Shown here piece by piece: positions 24,527 through 33,312 of a stretch of DNA of 56,686 bases. Location of the stretch: the NCBI GenBank assembly GCA_039649115.1, contig JBBWZQ010000414.1, positions 1-56,686 on the forward strand, given 5' to 3'. Position 1 is the first letter of the stretch; every line of letters begins with the position of its first letter. The position numbers were made by a program, and so were the translations under genes. Source of the stretch: DATEJJ01 sp039649115. Lineage in GTDB: Bacteria > Actinomycetota > Actinomycetes > Mycobacteriales > Micromonosporaceae. Below the pieces are notes generated by a model. The model was given only the letters and a program-made list of their open reading frames with translations, ran no database searches and was not told the origin of the DNA.

Positions 24527-26127
24527 GTGTAGACCTCCTCGAGGCGGCGGCTGCGCCGGAAGCCGATCGCGGAGACGACCGCCACGATCGTGAAGACGTA
24601 GACCGAGACGGCCGCGGCGAAGCCGTACTGCGCGCCCTGGCCGCCGAAGGCCAGCCGGTACGTGTAGGTGATGAGCAGGTCGGTGGCGCCGACCGACGGG
24701 TTGGTCGCGGGGAACGGGCCGCCCTCGGTGGTCAGCCGGACGGCGTTGAAGTTGTTGAAGTTGTAGGCGAACGACGAGATGAGCATGGGCGCCAGCGCGA
24801 CCAGGAGCAGTGGCAGCGTGATCGCGCGCAGCCGGGACCACGCGCTCGCGCCGTCCACCTGGGCCGCCTCGGTCAACTCGCGCGGGATGGCCTGCAGTGC
24901 ACCGGTCGCGACGAGGAACATGTACGGGTAGCCCAGCCACAGCTGGACCACGATGACCGCGAGGCGGGCGGTCCAGACCTCGCCGAGCCAGTCCACGTTG
25001 CTGCCGAGCAACCGGTTGATCAGCCCGAAGTCCTGGTTGAACATGTCCGTCCACACCAGCAGCATCGCGAACGACGGCATCGCGTACGGCAGCACGAGCA
25101 GGATCCGGTAGAGCGAGCGGCCGCGCAGCCGGTCGGCGTGCATCGCCAGCGCGCACAGCAGGCCGAGAGCGAACTGGCAGACCACGACGGTGAGGGCGAA
25201 GGCGAAATTCCACAGGAGGGTACCGAGGAACGGGCCCCTGATCCGTGCGTCAGTCACCACGCGCAGGAAGTTGCTCACTCCCACGCCCACCTTCCAGCCC
25301 TGCGGCAGCCGCTGGCCGGTACCGTCCACAAAGGTCCCCGCCGCGTTGTCCGCCTTCCACACCTGCCCGGTACCGGTGTCCGTCACGCAGTCGCAGCCCT
25401 TGTCGTAGCGCCTGGTGGGTGCTCCGTCATAGGCACGCGTGATGCCGGAGGCCAGGATCGCACCCCCGCCGGTCGGCACCCGGAGAGTGGCGATGTCGTG
25501 CGTCGCCGAGTCGCGCGCGCTGGCCTGAGCCAGGTTGAGCAGCGTGTACCCGTCCGCCGCGGTGATCCGTCCAAAGGAGACGGTGAAGGTGCCCGGGTCG
25601 AGCGGGTGCAGCCCGTCCTTGTCGCCCGCGTACGCCTTGCCGGTCGGGTCCACGAGCAGGAAGAGGACCTCGCCGGTCGCCGGGTCGCCCCTGGTGGCCA
25701 CGGACAGCCCGTACGCCACGGATCCGGGTACCTGCCTGACCGAGGCGGACTGGATGGAGGTGACCGCGTCCTGCTTGCTGCCCCGGTGCGCGTCCCCGTA
25801 GTTGGTGAACGCGGTGCTCACCGTGTAGAGCACCGGGACGACCTGGAACGCGATGAGGAACAGCGTGCCGGGCAGCAGGTACTTGGCCGGGATGTGCCTT
25901 CGCGACAGGTACACGAGGAAAATCAGCGCGGTGGCCGCGACCAGCACGCCCAGGGCGACCCACGCGTGCCCCGAAATCAGCGGGAGCGCACCCCAGACCG
26001 CGAGCGCCGCGACCACGCCGAGCAGCAGGATCTTCGCGCTCATGCCGAACAGTCCGGCGGAGCGCGGCGGGGTGCCGGGGTGCGGGGAGGTGTCCTTCCC
26101 CGCACCGCGCGACAGCTGGATGACCAC
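24523..26127 (-). CDS. malF: Maltose/maltodextrin ABC transporter permease MalF-like
   Basis: A 534-residue permease, much longer than a minimal CUT1 MalF. It retains an N-terminal helical hairpin (about 28-70), a further TM at about 83-103, and a large extracytoplasmic P2-like domain at about 110-300, as in the enterobacterial protein, before the five core helices. The EAA loop is ELTEAAQVDGASAWSRLRAI near 430. The P2 domain carries a CDC motif (DKGCDCVTD) near 250 that could form a disulfide or metal site. GTG 26127 lies 2 bases after the malE stop. Confidence 0.95.
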   Translation of the reverse strand: MVIQLSRGAGKDTSPHPGTPPRSAGLFGMSAKILLLGVVAALAVWGALPLISGHAWVALGVLVAATALIFLVYLSRRHIPAKYLLPGTLFLIAFQVVPVLYTVSTAFTNYGDAHRGSKQDAVTSIQSASVRQVPGSVAYGLSVATRGDPATGEVLFLLVDPTGKAYAGDKDGLHPLDPGTFTVSFGRITAADGYTLLNLAQASARDSATHDIATLRVPTGGGAILASGITRAYDGAPTRRYDKGCDCVTDTGTGQVWKADNAAGTFVDGTGQRLPQGWKVGVGVSNFLRVVTDARIRGPFLGTLLWNFAFALTVVVCQFALGLLCALAMHADRLRGRSLYRILLVLPYAMPSFAMLLVWTDMFNQDFGLINRLLGSNVDWLGEVWTARLAVIVVQLWLGYPYMFLVATGALQAIPRELTEAAQVDGASAWSRLRAITLPLLLVALAPMLISSFAYNFNNFNAVRLTTEGGPFPATNPSVGATDLLITYTYRLAFGGQGAQYGFAAAVSVYVFTIVAVVSAIGFRRSRRLEEVYT

Positions 26128-26129
26128 GG

Positions 26130-27380
26130 TTACTTTCTGATGGAATCGGTGATGGCCTTGGCGGCGGCCGCCAGCGTGCCCGGCACGTCCGCACCTGCGA
26201 TGATGGCCGCCTCAGCCTTGCCGAACGGGTCCCAGATCGCCGCCATCTGCGGGATCGCCGGCAGCACCGCGCCACCCTTGCCCGCGGCCATGAACTTCTC
26301 CAGGTCCGGGTCGCTGGTCTTGACCTGGTCGAAGGCGGCGGTCAGCGCCGGTGGGCGCGGGTTGGCCTGGTACAGCGCGACCTGCAGGTCGGGCTGGGTC
26401 AGGTAGTTGGTGACGAACTCGTTGGCCAGCGCCTTGCTCTTGCCCCTGCTGGCCACGTAGAACGCCTGCACGCCCACGAACGGCTGGGCCGGGCTGCCAC
26501 CGGCGAACGCGGGTACCGGGGTGATGTCGTAGTGGATGCCGGCCTTCTTGACGTCGGGGATCGCCCACGGGCCGGAGACGAGGAACGCGGTCTTCCTGGC
26601 GGTGAACGTCGGGATGGCGTTGTCGGCCGTGATGGACCGGGTCAGCGCGCCGGAACCCTTCTCGCCCAGCGCGCGGATCTTGGCGAACGCCGCGACCGAC
26701 CTGGCCTTGTCCACGCCGAGGTCGGTCGGGTCGTAGTCGCCGTTGGCCTTGGTGCCGAACAGGTAACCGCCACCGGAGGTGAACAGCGGATAGATGTGGT
26801 ACGCGTCGCCCGTCTGACCCACCTGCAGCGACATGATGTTGGTGACCTTGCCGCCGGCCTTCAGCGCCTTGCCCGCCGTCACCAGATCGTCCATTGTGGA
26901 CGGCGCGGTCGGGGCGAGGTCGGTGTTGCGGATCAGCGCGAGGTTCTCGATCGCGTAGGGGACGCCGTACACCTGGCCGTTGAAGGTCACCGCCGCCAGG
27001 GCGATGCCGGCGAACTGGCTCTTCTGCTGGTCGGTCAGCTGCACCGGGTCGACGGCGCCGTTCTGCACCATGTTGCCGATCCAGTCGTGCGCACCGACCA
27101 CGATGTCCGGGCCCTTGCCAGACTGGGACGCGGTCACGAAGGTGGTCTGCAGGTCCTTGGAGATGGCCTGTACCTGAACCTTGACGCCGTTGGCGGCGCT
27201 GAACTTGTCCGCGAACGGCCGCAGCGCGGCGGTCCGCTGGTCGTCGGCCCAGATCACCAGGGTGCCGCCGGCCTTCGGTGCGGTGGACGAGCTCGTGCCG
27301 GCCTTGCTGCCACCACCGCAACCGGCGGCGGCCAACGCGAGCACGGACGCGACGATCACACCCGTGGTACGGATGCGCAT
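26130..27380 (-). CDS. malE: Maltose/maltodextrin-binding lipoprotein MalE-like
   Basis: A 416-residue SBP_bac_1/CUT1 binding protein. The signal peptide ends in lipobox AAAGC at about residue 20, followed by a Gly/Ser/Thr linker. The mature opening GGTLVIWADDQRTAALRPFADKF is characteristic of MalE. Also typical are GAHDWIGNMVQNG and GPWAIPDVKKAGIHYDI, the latter carrying an aromatic residue for the sugar. GGAGAA precedes ATG 27380. It is first gene of the malE-malF-malG-neopullulanase operon, divergent from the LacI gene and controlled by the operator cluster between them. Confidence 0.95.
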   Translation of the reverse strand: MRIRTTGVIVASVLALAAAGCGGGSKAGTSSSTAPKAGGTLVIWADDQRTAALRPFADKFSAANGVKVQVQAISKDLQTTFVTASQSGKGPDIVVGAHDWIGNMVQNGAVDPVQLTDQQKSQFAGIALAAVTFNGQVYGVPYAIENLALIRNTDLAPTAPSTMDDLVTAGKALKAGGKVTNIMSLQVGQTGDAYHIYPLFTSGGGYLFGTKANGDYDPTDLGVDKARSVAAFAKIRALGEKGSGALTRSITADNAIPTFTARKTAFLVSGPWAIPDVKKAGIHYDITPVPAFAGGSPAQPFVGVQAFYVASRGKSKALANEFVTNYLTQPDLQVALYQANPRPPALTAAFDQVKTSDPDLEKFMAAGKGGAVLPAIPQMAAIWDPFGKAEAAIIAGADVPGTLAAAAKAITDSIRK

Positions 27381-27437
27381 CGGATTCTCCTTTGCGGGGG
27401 GTGTTACAGGCGGGACTGCTGCGGGACTGTGTCGGGC

Positions 27438-27512
27438 AGATTAGCAAGCTGTTGCAAAGAATGAAAGTCCTTGCAGAATCCTTTCGCAAGACCTTGCGAG
27501 ATGGTCTACAGT
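27438..27512. promoter_or_regulatory. Divergent mal promoter/operator region
   Basis: Two symmetric operators are visible. TCGCAAGACCTTGCGA (27484-27499; 6-bp arms) lies just upstream of TACAGT (27507-27512), the likely -10 of the LacI gene. GCAAGCTGTTGC (27444-27455; 4-bp arms) lies just upstream of TAATCT (minus strand, 27443-27438), a possible malE -10. A further CTTGCAG half-site lies between. Related CTTGCAG/TGCAAG words are known from actinomycete amylase and maltose operators; the assignment here is by resemblance and position. Confidence 0.65.
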
Positions 27513-27518
27513 GCCGAC

Positions 27519-28559
27519 ATGTCCTCCGCGGCCTCCCGGCCCGATCCCCGCAGCCGGACCACCATCAGGCTCGCCGACATCGCCGTGCAGGCCGGCGTCA
27601 GCGAGGCGACCGTCTCCCGCGTGCTCAACGACAAGCCCGGGGTCAGCCCCGACACCCGCCAGGCCGTACTGACCGCGCTGGACGTGCTCGGCTACGAACG
27701 CCCCGACCGGCTGCGCAAGCGCAGCGCCGGGCTGGTCGGGCTGGTCACCCCGGAGCTGGAGAACCCGATCTTCCCGCTGTTCGCGCAGATCATCGAGTCC
27801 GCGCTGGCGCAGCACGGGTACACGCCGGTGCTGTGCACCCAGACACCGGGCGGGGTGACCGAAGACGAGTACGTGGAGATGCTGCTCGACCGCGCGGTCG
27901 CCGGGATCATCTTCGTCTCGGGGCTGCACGCGGACACCACGATCGACCCGGACCGGTACCGCAAGCTGATCGACCGGCCGCTGCCCGTGGTGCTCGTCAA
28001 CGGGTACATGCCGGACGTCCAGGCGCCGTTCATCTCGTGCGACGACCGCGCGGCCGGGCAGCTGGCCGTCGCGCACCTGGTCTCGCTGGGCCACCGGCGC
28101 ATCGGCCTGATCAGCGGACCGGAGCGGTTCGTCCCGGTCCAGCGCAAGCTCGCCGGGTACCGCGCCGCGCTGCGCGAGCACGATCTCGAAGAGCACGTGG
28201 AGCTGTCCCTGTTCGGTGTGGAGGGCGGGCACGCGGCGGCCGCCCGGCTGCTGGACAAGGGCGTGACGGGCATCGCGTGCGGCTCGGACCTCATGGCGCT
28301 CGGCGCGATCCGGGCGGCCCGCTCCCGGGGCCTCGCGGTGCCGCGGGACGTGTCCGTGGTGGGGTACGACGACTCGCCGCTGGTCGCGTTCACCGACCCG
28401 CCGCTGACCACCCTGCGCCAGCCGGTGCGGGCGATGTCCAACGCGGCGGCGCAGGCGCTCATCGACGAGATCAACGGACAGCCGCCGCCCCGGTCCGAGT
28501 ACGTCTTCGGCCCCGAGCTCGTGGTGCGCGGCTCGACCGGCGCCGCCCGCCGACAGTAG
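27519..28559 (+). CDS. malR: LacI-family maltodextrin regulator (MalR-like)
   Basis: A 346-residue LacI/GalR repressor. HTH: TIRLADIAVQAGVSEATVSR at about 15-34, followed by the hinge (NDKPGVSPDTRQAV) and a periplasmic-binding-like effector domain (GLVTPELENPIFPLFAQII, SCDDRAAGQLAVAHL, GYDDSPLVAFTDPPLTT). ATG 27519 is preferred: a TACAGT -10 box ends 6 bases upstream, implying a leaderless mRNA. ATG 27501 is an in-frame alternative without ribosome site. The gene is divergent from malE and 11 bases upstream of an alpha-glucosidase gene. The context strongly suggests it represses both sides until maltose or a dextrin is present. Confidence 0.93.
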   Translation: MSSAASRPDPRSRTTIRLADIAVQAGVSEATVSRVLNDKPGVSPDTRQAVLTALDVLGYERPDRLRKRSAGLVGLVTPELENPIFPLFAQIIESALAQHGYTPVLCTQTPGGVTEDEYVEMLLDRAVAGIIFVSGLHADTTIDPDRYRKLIDRPLPVVLVNGYMPDVQAPFISCDDRAAGQLAVAHLVSLGHRRIGLISGPERFVPVQRKLAGYRAALREHDLEEHVELSLFGVEGGHAAAARLLDKGVTGIACGSDLMALGAIRAARSRGLAVPRDVSVVGYDDSPLVAFTDPPLTTLRQPVRAMSNAAAQALIDEINGQPPPRSEYVFGPELVVRGSTGAARRQ

Positions 28560-28570
28560 AAAGGTCTACA

Positions 28571-30154
28571 GTGGATAGTCGAGAGTGGTGGCGCGACGCC
28601 GTCATCTACGAGGTCTACGTACGCAGCTTCGCCGATGGCAACGGCGACGGGGAGGGCGACCTGATCGGCCTGCGGCAGCGCCTGCCGTACCTGCGCGACC
28701 TCGGCGTCGACGCGCTCTGGCTGACCCCGTTCTACCGTTCCCCCATGGTCGACGGCGGGTACGACGTGGCCGACTACCGGGACGTCGACCCGCGGTTCGG
28801 CACCCTGGACGACTTCGACGCGATGCTCGCCGCAGCACACGACCTGGGCCTGCGCGTGATTGTCGACATCGTGCCCAACCACTCGTCCTCGGCCCACCCC
28901 TGGTTCCAGGAGGCACTCGCCGCGCCGCCCGGCTCGCCCGCGCGCCAGCGGTACCTCTTCCGGGACGGGGTCGAGCCACCCAACGACTGGGAGTCCATCT
29001 TCGGCGGCCCCGCCTGGACTTCCGTCGAGAGCTTGCGGTTCGGCGCAGTGGCTGCCGTCGAGAGCTTGCGGGTCGACGAGGAGGCCGCGGTCCAGGATGG
29101 ACAGTGGTACCTGCACCTGTTCGACCCGCGGCAGCCCGACTTCAACTGGCGCAACGACGAGGTGCGCGCGGAATTCGAGTCGATCCTGCGGTTCTGGCTG
29201 GACCGCGGTGTGGACGGCTTCCGGGTGGACGTCGCGCACGGGATGATCAAAGCGGCGGAGCTGCCGTCGATCGGGCGCGACGCGCAGATCGGCCTGCTCG
29301 GCCGCGACGAGCTGCCGTACTTCGACCAGGACGAGGTGCACGACATCTACCGCGTCTGGCGGAAGATCCTCGACGAGTACCCGGGCCAGCGGATCGCGGT
29401 CGCCGAGGCCTGGGCGTCCAACCCGACCCGGTTGGCCAGGTATGTCGCGCCCGACGAACTGCACCAGGCCTTCAACTTCGACTTCCTGGACGCGCCGTTC
29501 TCGGTGGCCGGCATGCGCGAGGTGATCGACGCGTGCCTGGCCGGTGCGGCGCTGGTGGGCGCGCCGGCGACGTGGGTGCTGTCCAATCACGACGTGCAGC
29601 GGCACGCCACCCGGCTGGGCGGGGGCCTGGCACGGGCCCGGGCGGCCACCCTGCTGATGCTCGCCCTGCCCGGCGCCGCCTACCTGTACCAGGGCGAGGA
29701 GCTGGGCCTGCCGGAGGTGCTCGACCTGCCCGGGGACGTGCTGCAGGACCCGGTGTGGGAGCGCTCGCGGCACACCGCCCGCGGGCGGGACGGCTGCCGG
29801 GTGCCGCTGCCCTGGTCCGGGGATCAACCCCCGTTCGGGTTTGGCACCGGACCCGCGTGGCTGCCCGTACCGGATAGCTGGGCGGGGCTGACGGCGCAGC
29901 GCCAGGCGGCCGAGCCGGCGTCCACGCTGTCGCTGTACCGGTCCGCGCTGCGGGTGCGCCGCGGCGTCCGCGGCCCGCTGCGCTGGCTGGACGCGCCGGC
30001 AGACCTGCTCGCCTTCGCCCGCGACGGGCTGCGCTGCGTGATCAACCTCGGCCCGGCGGCGGTGCCGCTGCCGCCGGACTACGGCCAGCCGAAGCTGGTC
30101 AGCGGCCCGCTGGACGCCGGAGCGCTGCCGCCCGACACCAGCGCCTGGTTCTGA
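28571..30154 (+). CDS. aglA: Alpha-glucosidase (GH13, oligo-1,4/1,6-glucosidase type)
   Basis: A 527-residue GH13 alpha-glucosidase of the subfamily 30-like actinobacterial type, cleaving short maltodextrins to glucose in the cytoplasm. It opens DSREWWRDAVIYEVYVRSFADGNGDG. Region I is DIVPNHSS, region II GFRVDVAHG (nucleophile Asp), region III VAEAW (acid Glu), region IV LSNHDVQRHATR. GTG 28571 has GAAAGG six bases upstream. Oddity: residues near 152-174 contain an insertion with a repeated VESLR motif, encoded by a 33-bp tandem duplication, at a position (after FGGPAWT, before DGQWYLHLF) where relatives run straight through. It is co-transcribed with the LacI gene. Confidence 0.94.
   Translation: MDSREWWRDAVIYEVYVRSFADGNGDGEGDLIGLRQRLPYLRDLGVDALWLTPFYRSPMVDGGYDVADYRDVDPRFGTLDDFDAMLAAAHDLGLRVIVDIVPNHSSSAHPWFQEALAAPPGSPARQRYLFRDGVEPPNDWESIFGGPAWTSVESLRFGAVAAVESLRVDEEAAVQDGQWYLHLFDPRQPDFNWRNDEVRAEFESILRFWLDRGVDGFRVDVAHGMIKAAELPSIGRDAQIGLLGRDELPYFDQDEVHDIYRVWRKILDEYPGQRIAVAEAWASNPTRLARYVAPDELHQAFNFDFLDAPFSVAGMREVIDACLAGAALVGAPATWVLSNHDVQRHATRLGGGLARARAATLLMLALPGAAYLYQGEELGLPEVLDLPGDVLQDPVWERSRHTARGRDGCRVPLPWSGDQPPFGFGTGPAWLPVPDSWAGLTAQRQAAEPASTLSLYRSALRVRRGVRGPLRWLDAPADLLAFARDGLRCVINLGPAAVPLPPDYGQPKLVSGPLDAGALPPDTSAWF
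29022..29087 (+). repeat. 33-bp in-frame tandem duplication inside aglA
   Basis: Two adjacent 33-bp units (29022-29054 and 29055-29087) share an identical 17-bp start, CCGTCGAGAGCTTGCGG. The remaining 16 bases are partly diverged (27 of 33 identical by eye). In protein they read VESLRFGAVAA and VESLRVDEEAA. The unit keeps frame and adds a hydrophilic loop to the glucosidase. Confidence 0.8.
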
Positions 30155-30158
30155 CGGG

Positions 30159-30602
30159 TCAGCCGCCGCCGGCGCCGGTCAGCCTGGTCGCGATCCGGGC
30201 GAAGCCGGCCCGGATCTCGTCCGGTGTCGGCGGCCGGTGCCGCTCCGGCTCGTCCTCACCATCGTCGTCATCGCCGTCGTCCTCGTCGTCGTAGTCCAGG
30301 TCTGTGTCCCCGTCGGAGTCCTCCTCCTCGTCGCTCACCGCCATGGCCGCCGCGATCTCGGCACGGATGTCGTCGACCGAGGTGTGCGGCAGGAGCGGCT
30401 CGACCACCGCCATGAGGTCCTCGTCGGCCACGATCTCCTCGGCCAGCGCGAGGGCGTGCGGCCGCTCGTACGGCCCGACCACGACCGGTTCCCAGTCCTC
30501 GTCGTCGGACAGCGGCCCGAACGTGATGATCCACGGCAACGACAGCGCCGGCGCGTCGGCCGGCAGGTCCAATGTCACTAGTGCACCCACGCCGACCATC
30601 AT
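30159..30602 (-). CDS. Acidic-tract protein of unknown function
   Basis: A 147-residue soluble protein that I cannot assign. Residues 1-85 look folded (TLDLPADAPALSLPWIITFGPL, then VGPYERPHALALAEEIVADEDL, repeated helices). Residues 90-118 are almost all Asp/Glu, a polyacidic run like those in nucleoid- or ribosome-associated or DNA-mimic-like proteins. The tail HRPPTPDEIRAGFARIATRL is helical. Two ATG codons are in tandem at the start. It is convergent with aglA with only 4 bases between stops. The codon pattern and strong third-position GC support a real gene. Confidence 0.72.
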   Translation of the reverse strand: MMVGVGALVTLDLPADAPALSLPWIITFGPLSDDEDWEPVVVGPYERPHALALAEEIVADEDLMAVVEPLLPHTSVDDIRAEIAAAMAVSDEEEDSDGDTDLDYDDEDDGDDDDGEDEPERHRPPTPDEIRAGFARIATRLTGAGGG

Positions 30603-30642
30603 GCCGGCCCGAGCGGCCCCGCGCTGACGATCGCGGTCCGCG

Positions 30643-31581
30643 TCACGGCGCGGCGTGCGTCCGGTCCGGGGGCGGGCCGGCCGCGAGATCGACGACCTTG
30701 CCCCGGGTACTGCTCGCGGCGAGTGCCGCGCCGAACAGCAGCAGCTGGCTGAACAGGTTGATGGACACCAGCAGGCCGACCGCCCAGCCGGCCACCTGGT
30801 AGGCCGGATTGCGCTGGGTGAGCCCGATGACGGCGCGACCGACCGTGCTGAGCAGGGTGAACCCGACGGCGACCAGCAGCACGGCGGGCAGCACGCGGCG
30901 GGGCGTGATGCGCAGCCGGGGCACCGCCACCAGCAGCGCGGCGGCGACGAGCAGGTTCACCATGAACGAGAGCACCTGGCCGAGTACCGACAGGAAGGTC
31001 TTCGTGGTGGTCTCGAACGTGGCGGTGGCCCGGGCCGGCGACAGCCAGGTCAGGAAGTCGCGGGCCAGCACCTGGATCCCGTCGGTCACCCACAGCGACA
31101 GGGCGAGCAGCAGCCCGAGCCCGACCAGCAGGACCAGGTCGACCAGCCGCCGGATCAGCACGTTGCCCGGTTGCTGGTCGAACTGCCACACCGCCCGCTG
31201 TGCCGCGCTCATCCCGTCCACCCAGCCGATACCGGCGCTCAGCAGGCCGACCGCGCCGATCACGGCCACCGTCTGCCGGGCGCTGGTGATGTCGGAGGAC
31301 TTGAGGAACGGGACGTTCTCCGCCAGGAACCGGTTCATCGTGGCCAGCGCCGCGTGGTTGCCGGTCAGCACGAACCCGAGGATGGAGACGGCCAGCAGGC
31401 CGAGGGCGAGCGCGGCGAAGAAGCCGTAGTAGGCGATCGCGGCGGCGAGCCGGGAACCGTACACCTCGCCGTAGCGTTCGCGGGCCCGCCAGAGCAGGTC
31501 GACGACCCGGTACCGGGCCCGGGCCCGGCGGACGAGGTCCTGCCAGGCGGCGTCCAGCCGCTCGACGAGCTTACCGATCAC
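30643..31581 (-). CDS. YihY/BrkB-family inner-membrane protein
   Basis: A 312-residue YihY/UPF0761 membrane protein. It has the family's N-terminal amphipathic helices and the sequence SRLAAAIAYYGFFAALALGLLAV at about 43-65, then five more membrane spans and a short charged C-terminus (TRGKVVDLAAGPPPD). The role of the family is still unclear; the old ribonuclease BN assignment was withdrawn. GTG 31581 overlaps the end of the 2H phosphoesterase gene by 11 bases. Confidence 0.9.
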   Translation of the reverse strand: MIGKLVERLDAAWQDLVRRARARYRVVDLLWRARERYGEVYGSRLAAAIAYYGFFAALALGLLAVSILGFVLTGNHAALATMNRFLAENVPFLKSSDITSARQTVAVIGAVGLLSAGIGWVDGMSAAQRAVWQFDQQPGNVLIRRLVDLVLLVGLGLLLALSLWVTDGIQVLARDFLTWLSPARATATFETTTKTFLSVLGQVLSFMVNLLVAAALLVAVPRLRITPRRVLPAVLLVAVGFTLLSTVGRAVIGLTQRNPAYQVAGWAVGLLVSINLFSQLLLFGAALAASSTRGKVVDLAAGPPPDRTHAAP

Positions 31582-32125
31582 GGTCGCCGGAGCCGTCCGG
31601 CCCCAACGGGAAGTCGCGCACCGGCCGCCAGCGCCCGTCGGCGCCGTGCACGTACAGCGTGAAGTGGTCGACGACGAACCGGGCGCTGAACCCGGCCAGC
31701 TCCTCGAAGACCGCGTCCAGCGCCTCCGTGGGGATGTCGTGGGCGACGGTCACGTGCGGGTGGTACGGGAAGTGCAGCTCGCGTTCCAGCGGGCCGGAGC
31801 GCACCGCGCCGGCCAGCTGCTCGCACCGGCTGATCCCGCTGGCGACCGCCACGAAGACGACCTCGGTGACCGGGCGGAAGGTTCCGGTGCCGCGCAGCCG
31901 CACCACGTACGGCCGCTGCCCGTTGGCCACGCCGGCCAGGTGCCGCTCGATCGCGGGAAGCGCGTCGGGGTCCACGTCGGTCGGCCCGAGCAGGGTCACG
32001 TGCGCCGGGACGAACGGGGCGAGCGGATCGCCGGTGGCCGCGCGCGACTTGTCGAGCTGGCTGCCCCACGGCTCCGGGATCCCGATCGCCACCCCGACCT
32101 TCATCGGGGCATCCGTCGTATCCAA
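31571..32125 (-). CDS. 2H phosphoesterase / 2'-5' RNA ligase-like protein
   Basis: A 184-residue single-domain protein of the 2H phosphoesterase superfamily (LigT/YjcG-like). It has the two required H-x-T motifs: HVTLLGP near residue 42 and HVTVAHD near 130, each following a strand. Such enzymes open 2',3'-cyclic phosphates in RNA or NAD metabolism; the substrate here is unknown. TTG 32125 is preferred because GAGGAG lies 6 bases upstream. ATG 32104, seven codons later, is the alternative but has no ribosome site. Its 3' end overlaps the YihY start, and trpS is upstream by 58 bases. Confidence 0.85.
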   Translation of the reverse strand: MDTTDAPMKVGVAIGIPEPWGSQLDKSRAATGDPLAPFVPAHVTLLGPTDVDPDALPAIERHLAGVANGQRPYVVRLRGTGTFRPVTEVVFVAVASGISRCEQLAGAVRSGPLERELHFPYHPHVTVAHDIPTEALDAVFEELAGFSARFVVDHFTLYVHGADGRWRPVRDFPLGPDGSGDRDR

Positions 32126-32183
32126 CCGCCGCTCCTCACTCTGCCGAACAAGGGCCGCCGACCGCACCGCACCGCCGCACCGG

Positions 32184-33218
32184 CTATTCGCCGGTCGCCG
32201 GCGCGAGGAAGCCGATCCGCTGGTACACCTTACGCAGCGTCACAGCGGCCACGGAACGGGCCTTCTCGGCGCCGATCGCCAGCAACTTGTCCAGCTGCGC
32301 GGGGTCGTCGAGGTACATCCTCGTGCGTTCCTGTACCGGCCGCACGAAGTCGGCCACCACCTCGGCCAGGTCCTTCTTGAGGTCCCCGTAGCCGCGCCCC
32401 GCGTACGCGGCGACCAGGTCGTCGATCGAGCGGTCCGAGAGCGCGGCGTAGATCGTGAGCAGGTTGGACACGCCGGGCTTCGCGACCGGATCGAAGACGA
32501 TCTCACGTCCGGTGTCGGTGACCGCCGACCTGATCTTCTTGGCCGACCTGGCCGGGTCCTCCAGCAGGTCGATGATGCCGGCCGCGGACGAGGCCGACTT
32601 CGACATCTTGGCGGTCGGGTCCTGCAGGTCGGTGATCTTGGCGGTCTCCCGGAGGATGTACGGCTCGGGCACCGTGAACGTCGCGCCGTACCGCGAGTTG
32701 AACCGTTGGGCCAGGTCGCGGGTGAGCTCCAGGTGCTGCCGCTGGTCCTCGCCGACCGGTACCGCGTCGGCCTGGTAGAGCAGGATGTCGGCGGCCTGCA
32801 GCACGGGGTAGGTGAACAGCCCGACGCTGGCCCGCTCCGTACCCTGGCGGGTGGACTTGTCCTTGAATTGCGTCATCCGGCTGGCCTCCCCGAAGCCGGT
32901 GATGCAGCCCAGGACCCAGGCGAGCTGGGGGTGCTCGGGCACGTGCGACTGGACGAAGAGCGTGCACCGCTCCGGGTCCAGGCCGGCCGCCAGCAGTTGC
33001 GCCGCGCTGACCCGGGTGCGCTGGCGCAGCAGCGCGGGGTCGTGGCCGCCGGTGATCGCGTGCAGGTCGACCACGCAGTAGAAGGTGTCGTGGGTATCCT
33101 GCATGGCCACCCAGTTGCGTACCGCACCGAGGTAGTTTCCTAGGTGGAACGAGTCGGCGGTGGGTTGGATACCGGACAGTACCCGGGCCCGGGCCGACGC
33201 GGCGACGTCAACTGACAT
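32184..33218 (-). CDS. trpS: Tryptophanyl-tRNA synthetase
   Basis: A 344-residue class I aminoacyl-tRNA synthetase that charges tRNA-Trp. The HIGH-equivalent motif is in SGIQPTADSFHLGNYLGA near residue 20 and the KMSKS loop is intact (DPTAKMSKSASSAAG near 205). Length and order match bacterial TrpRS. ATG 33218 is chosen; ATG 33227 (three codons earlier) is also possible, and neither has a good ribosome site. It is divergent from the ECF sigma gene. Confidence 0.96.
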   Translation of the reverse strand: MSVDVAASARARVLSGIQPTADSFHLGNYLGAVRNWVAMQDTHDTFYCVVDLHAITGGHDPALLRQRTRVSAAQLLAAGLDPERCTLFVQSHVPEHPQLAWVLGCITGFGEASRMTQFKDKSTRQGTERASVGLFTYPVLQAADILLYQADAVPVGEDQRQHLELTRDLAQRFNSRYGATFTVPEPYILRETAKITDLQDPTAKMSKSASSAAGIIDLLEDPARSAKKIRSAVTDTGREIVFDPVAKPGVSNLLTIYAALSDRSIDDLVAAYAGRGYGDLKKDLAEVVADFVRPVQERTRMYLDDPAQLDKLLAIGAEKARSVAAVTLRKVYQRIGFLAPATGE

Positions 33219-33312
33219 GGGCGCCATTGTCGCAGCCGCCCGCGTTCCACAGGGCGTGGGGCGGGCGTGCCCGCCTCCGCCGAGGACCGGTTGCGGCTGT
33301 GCCCGCCCGGAG

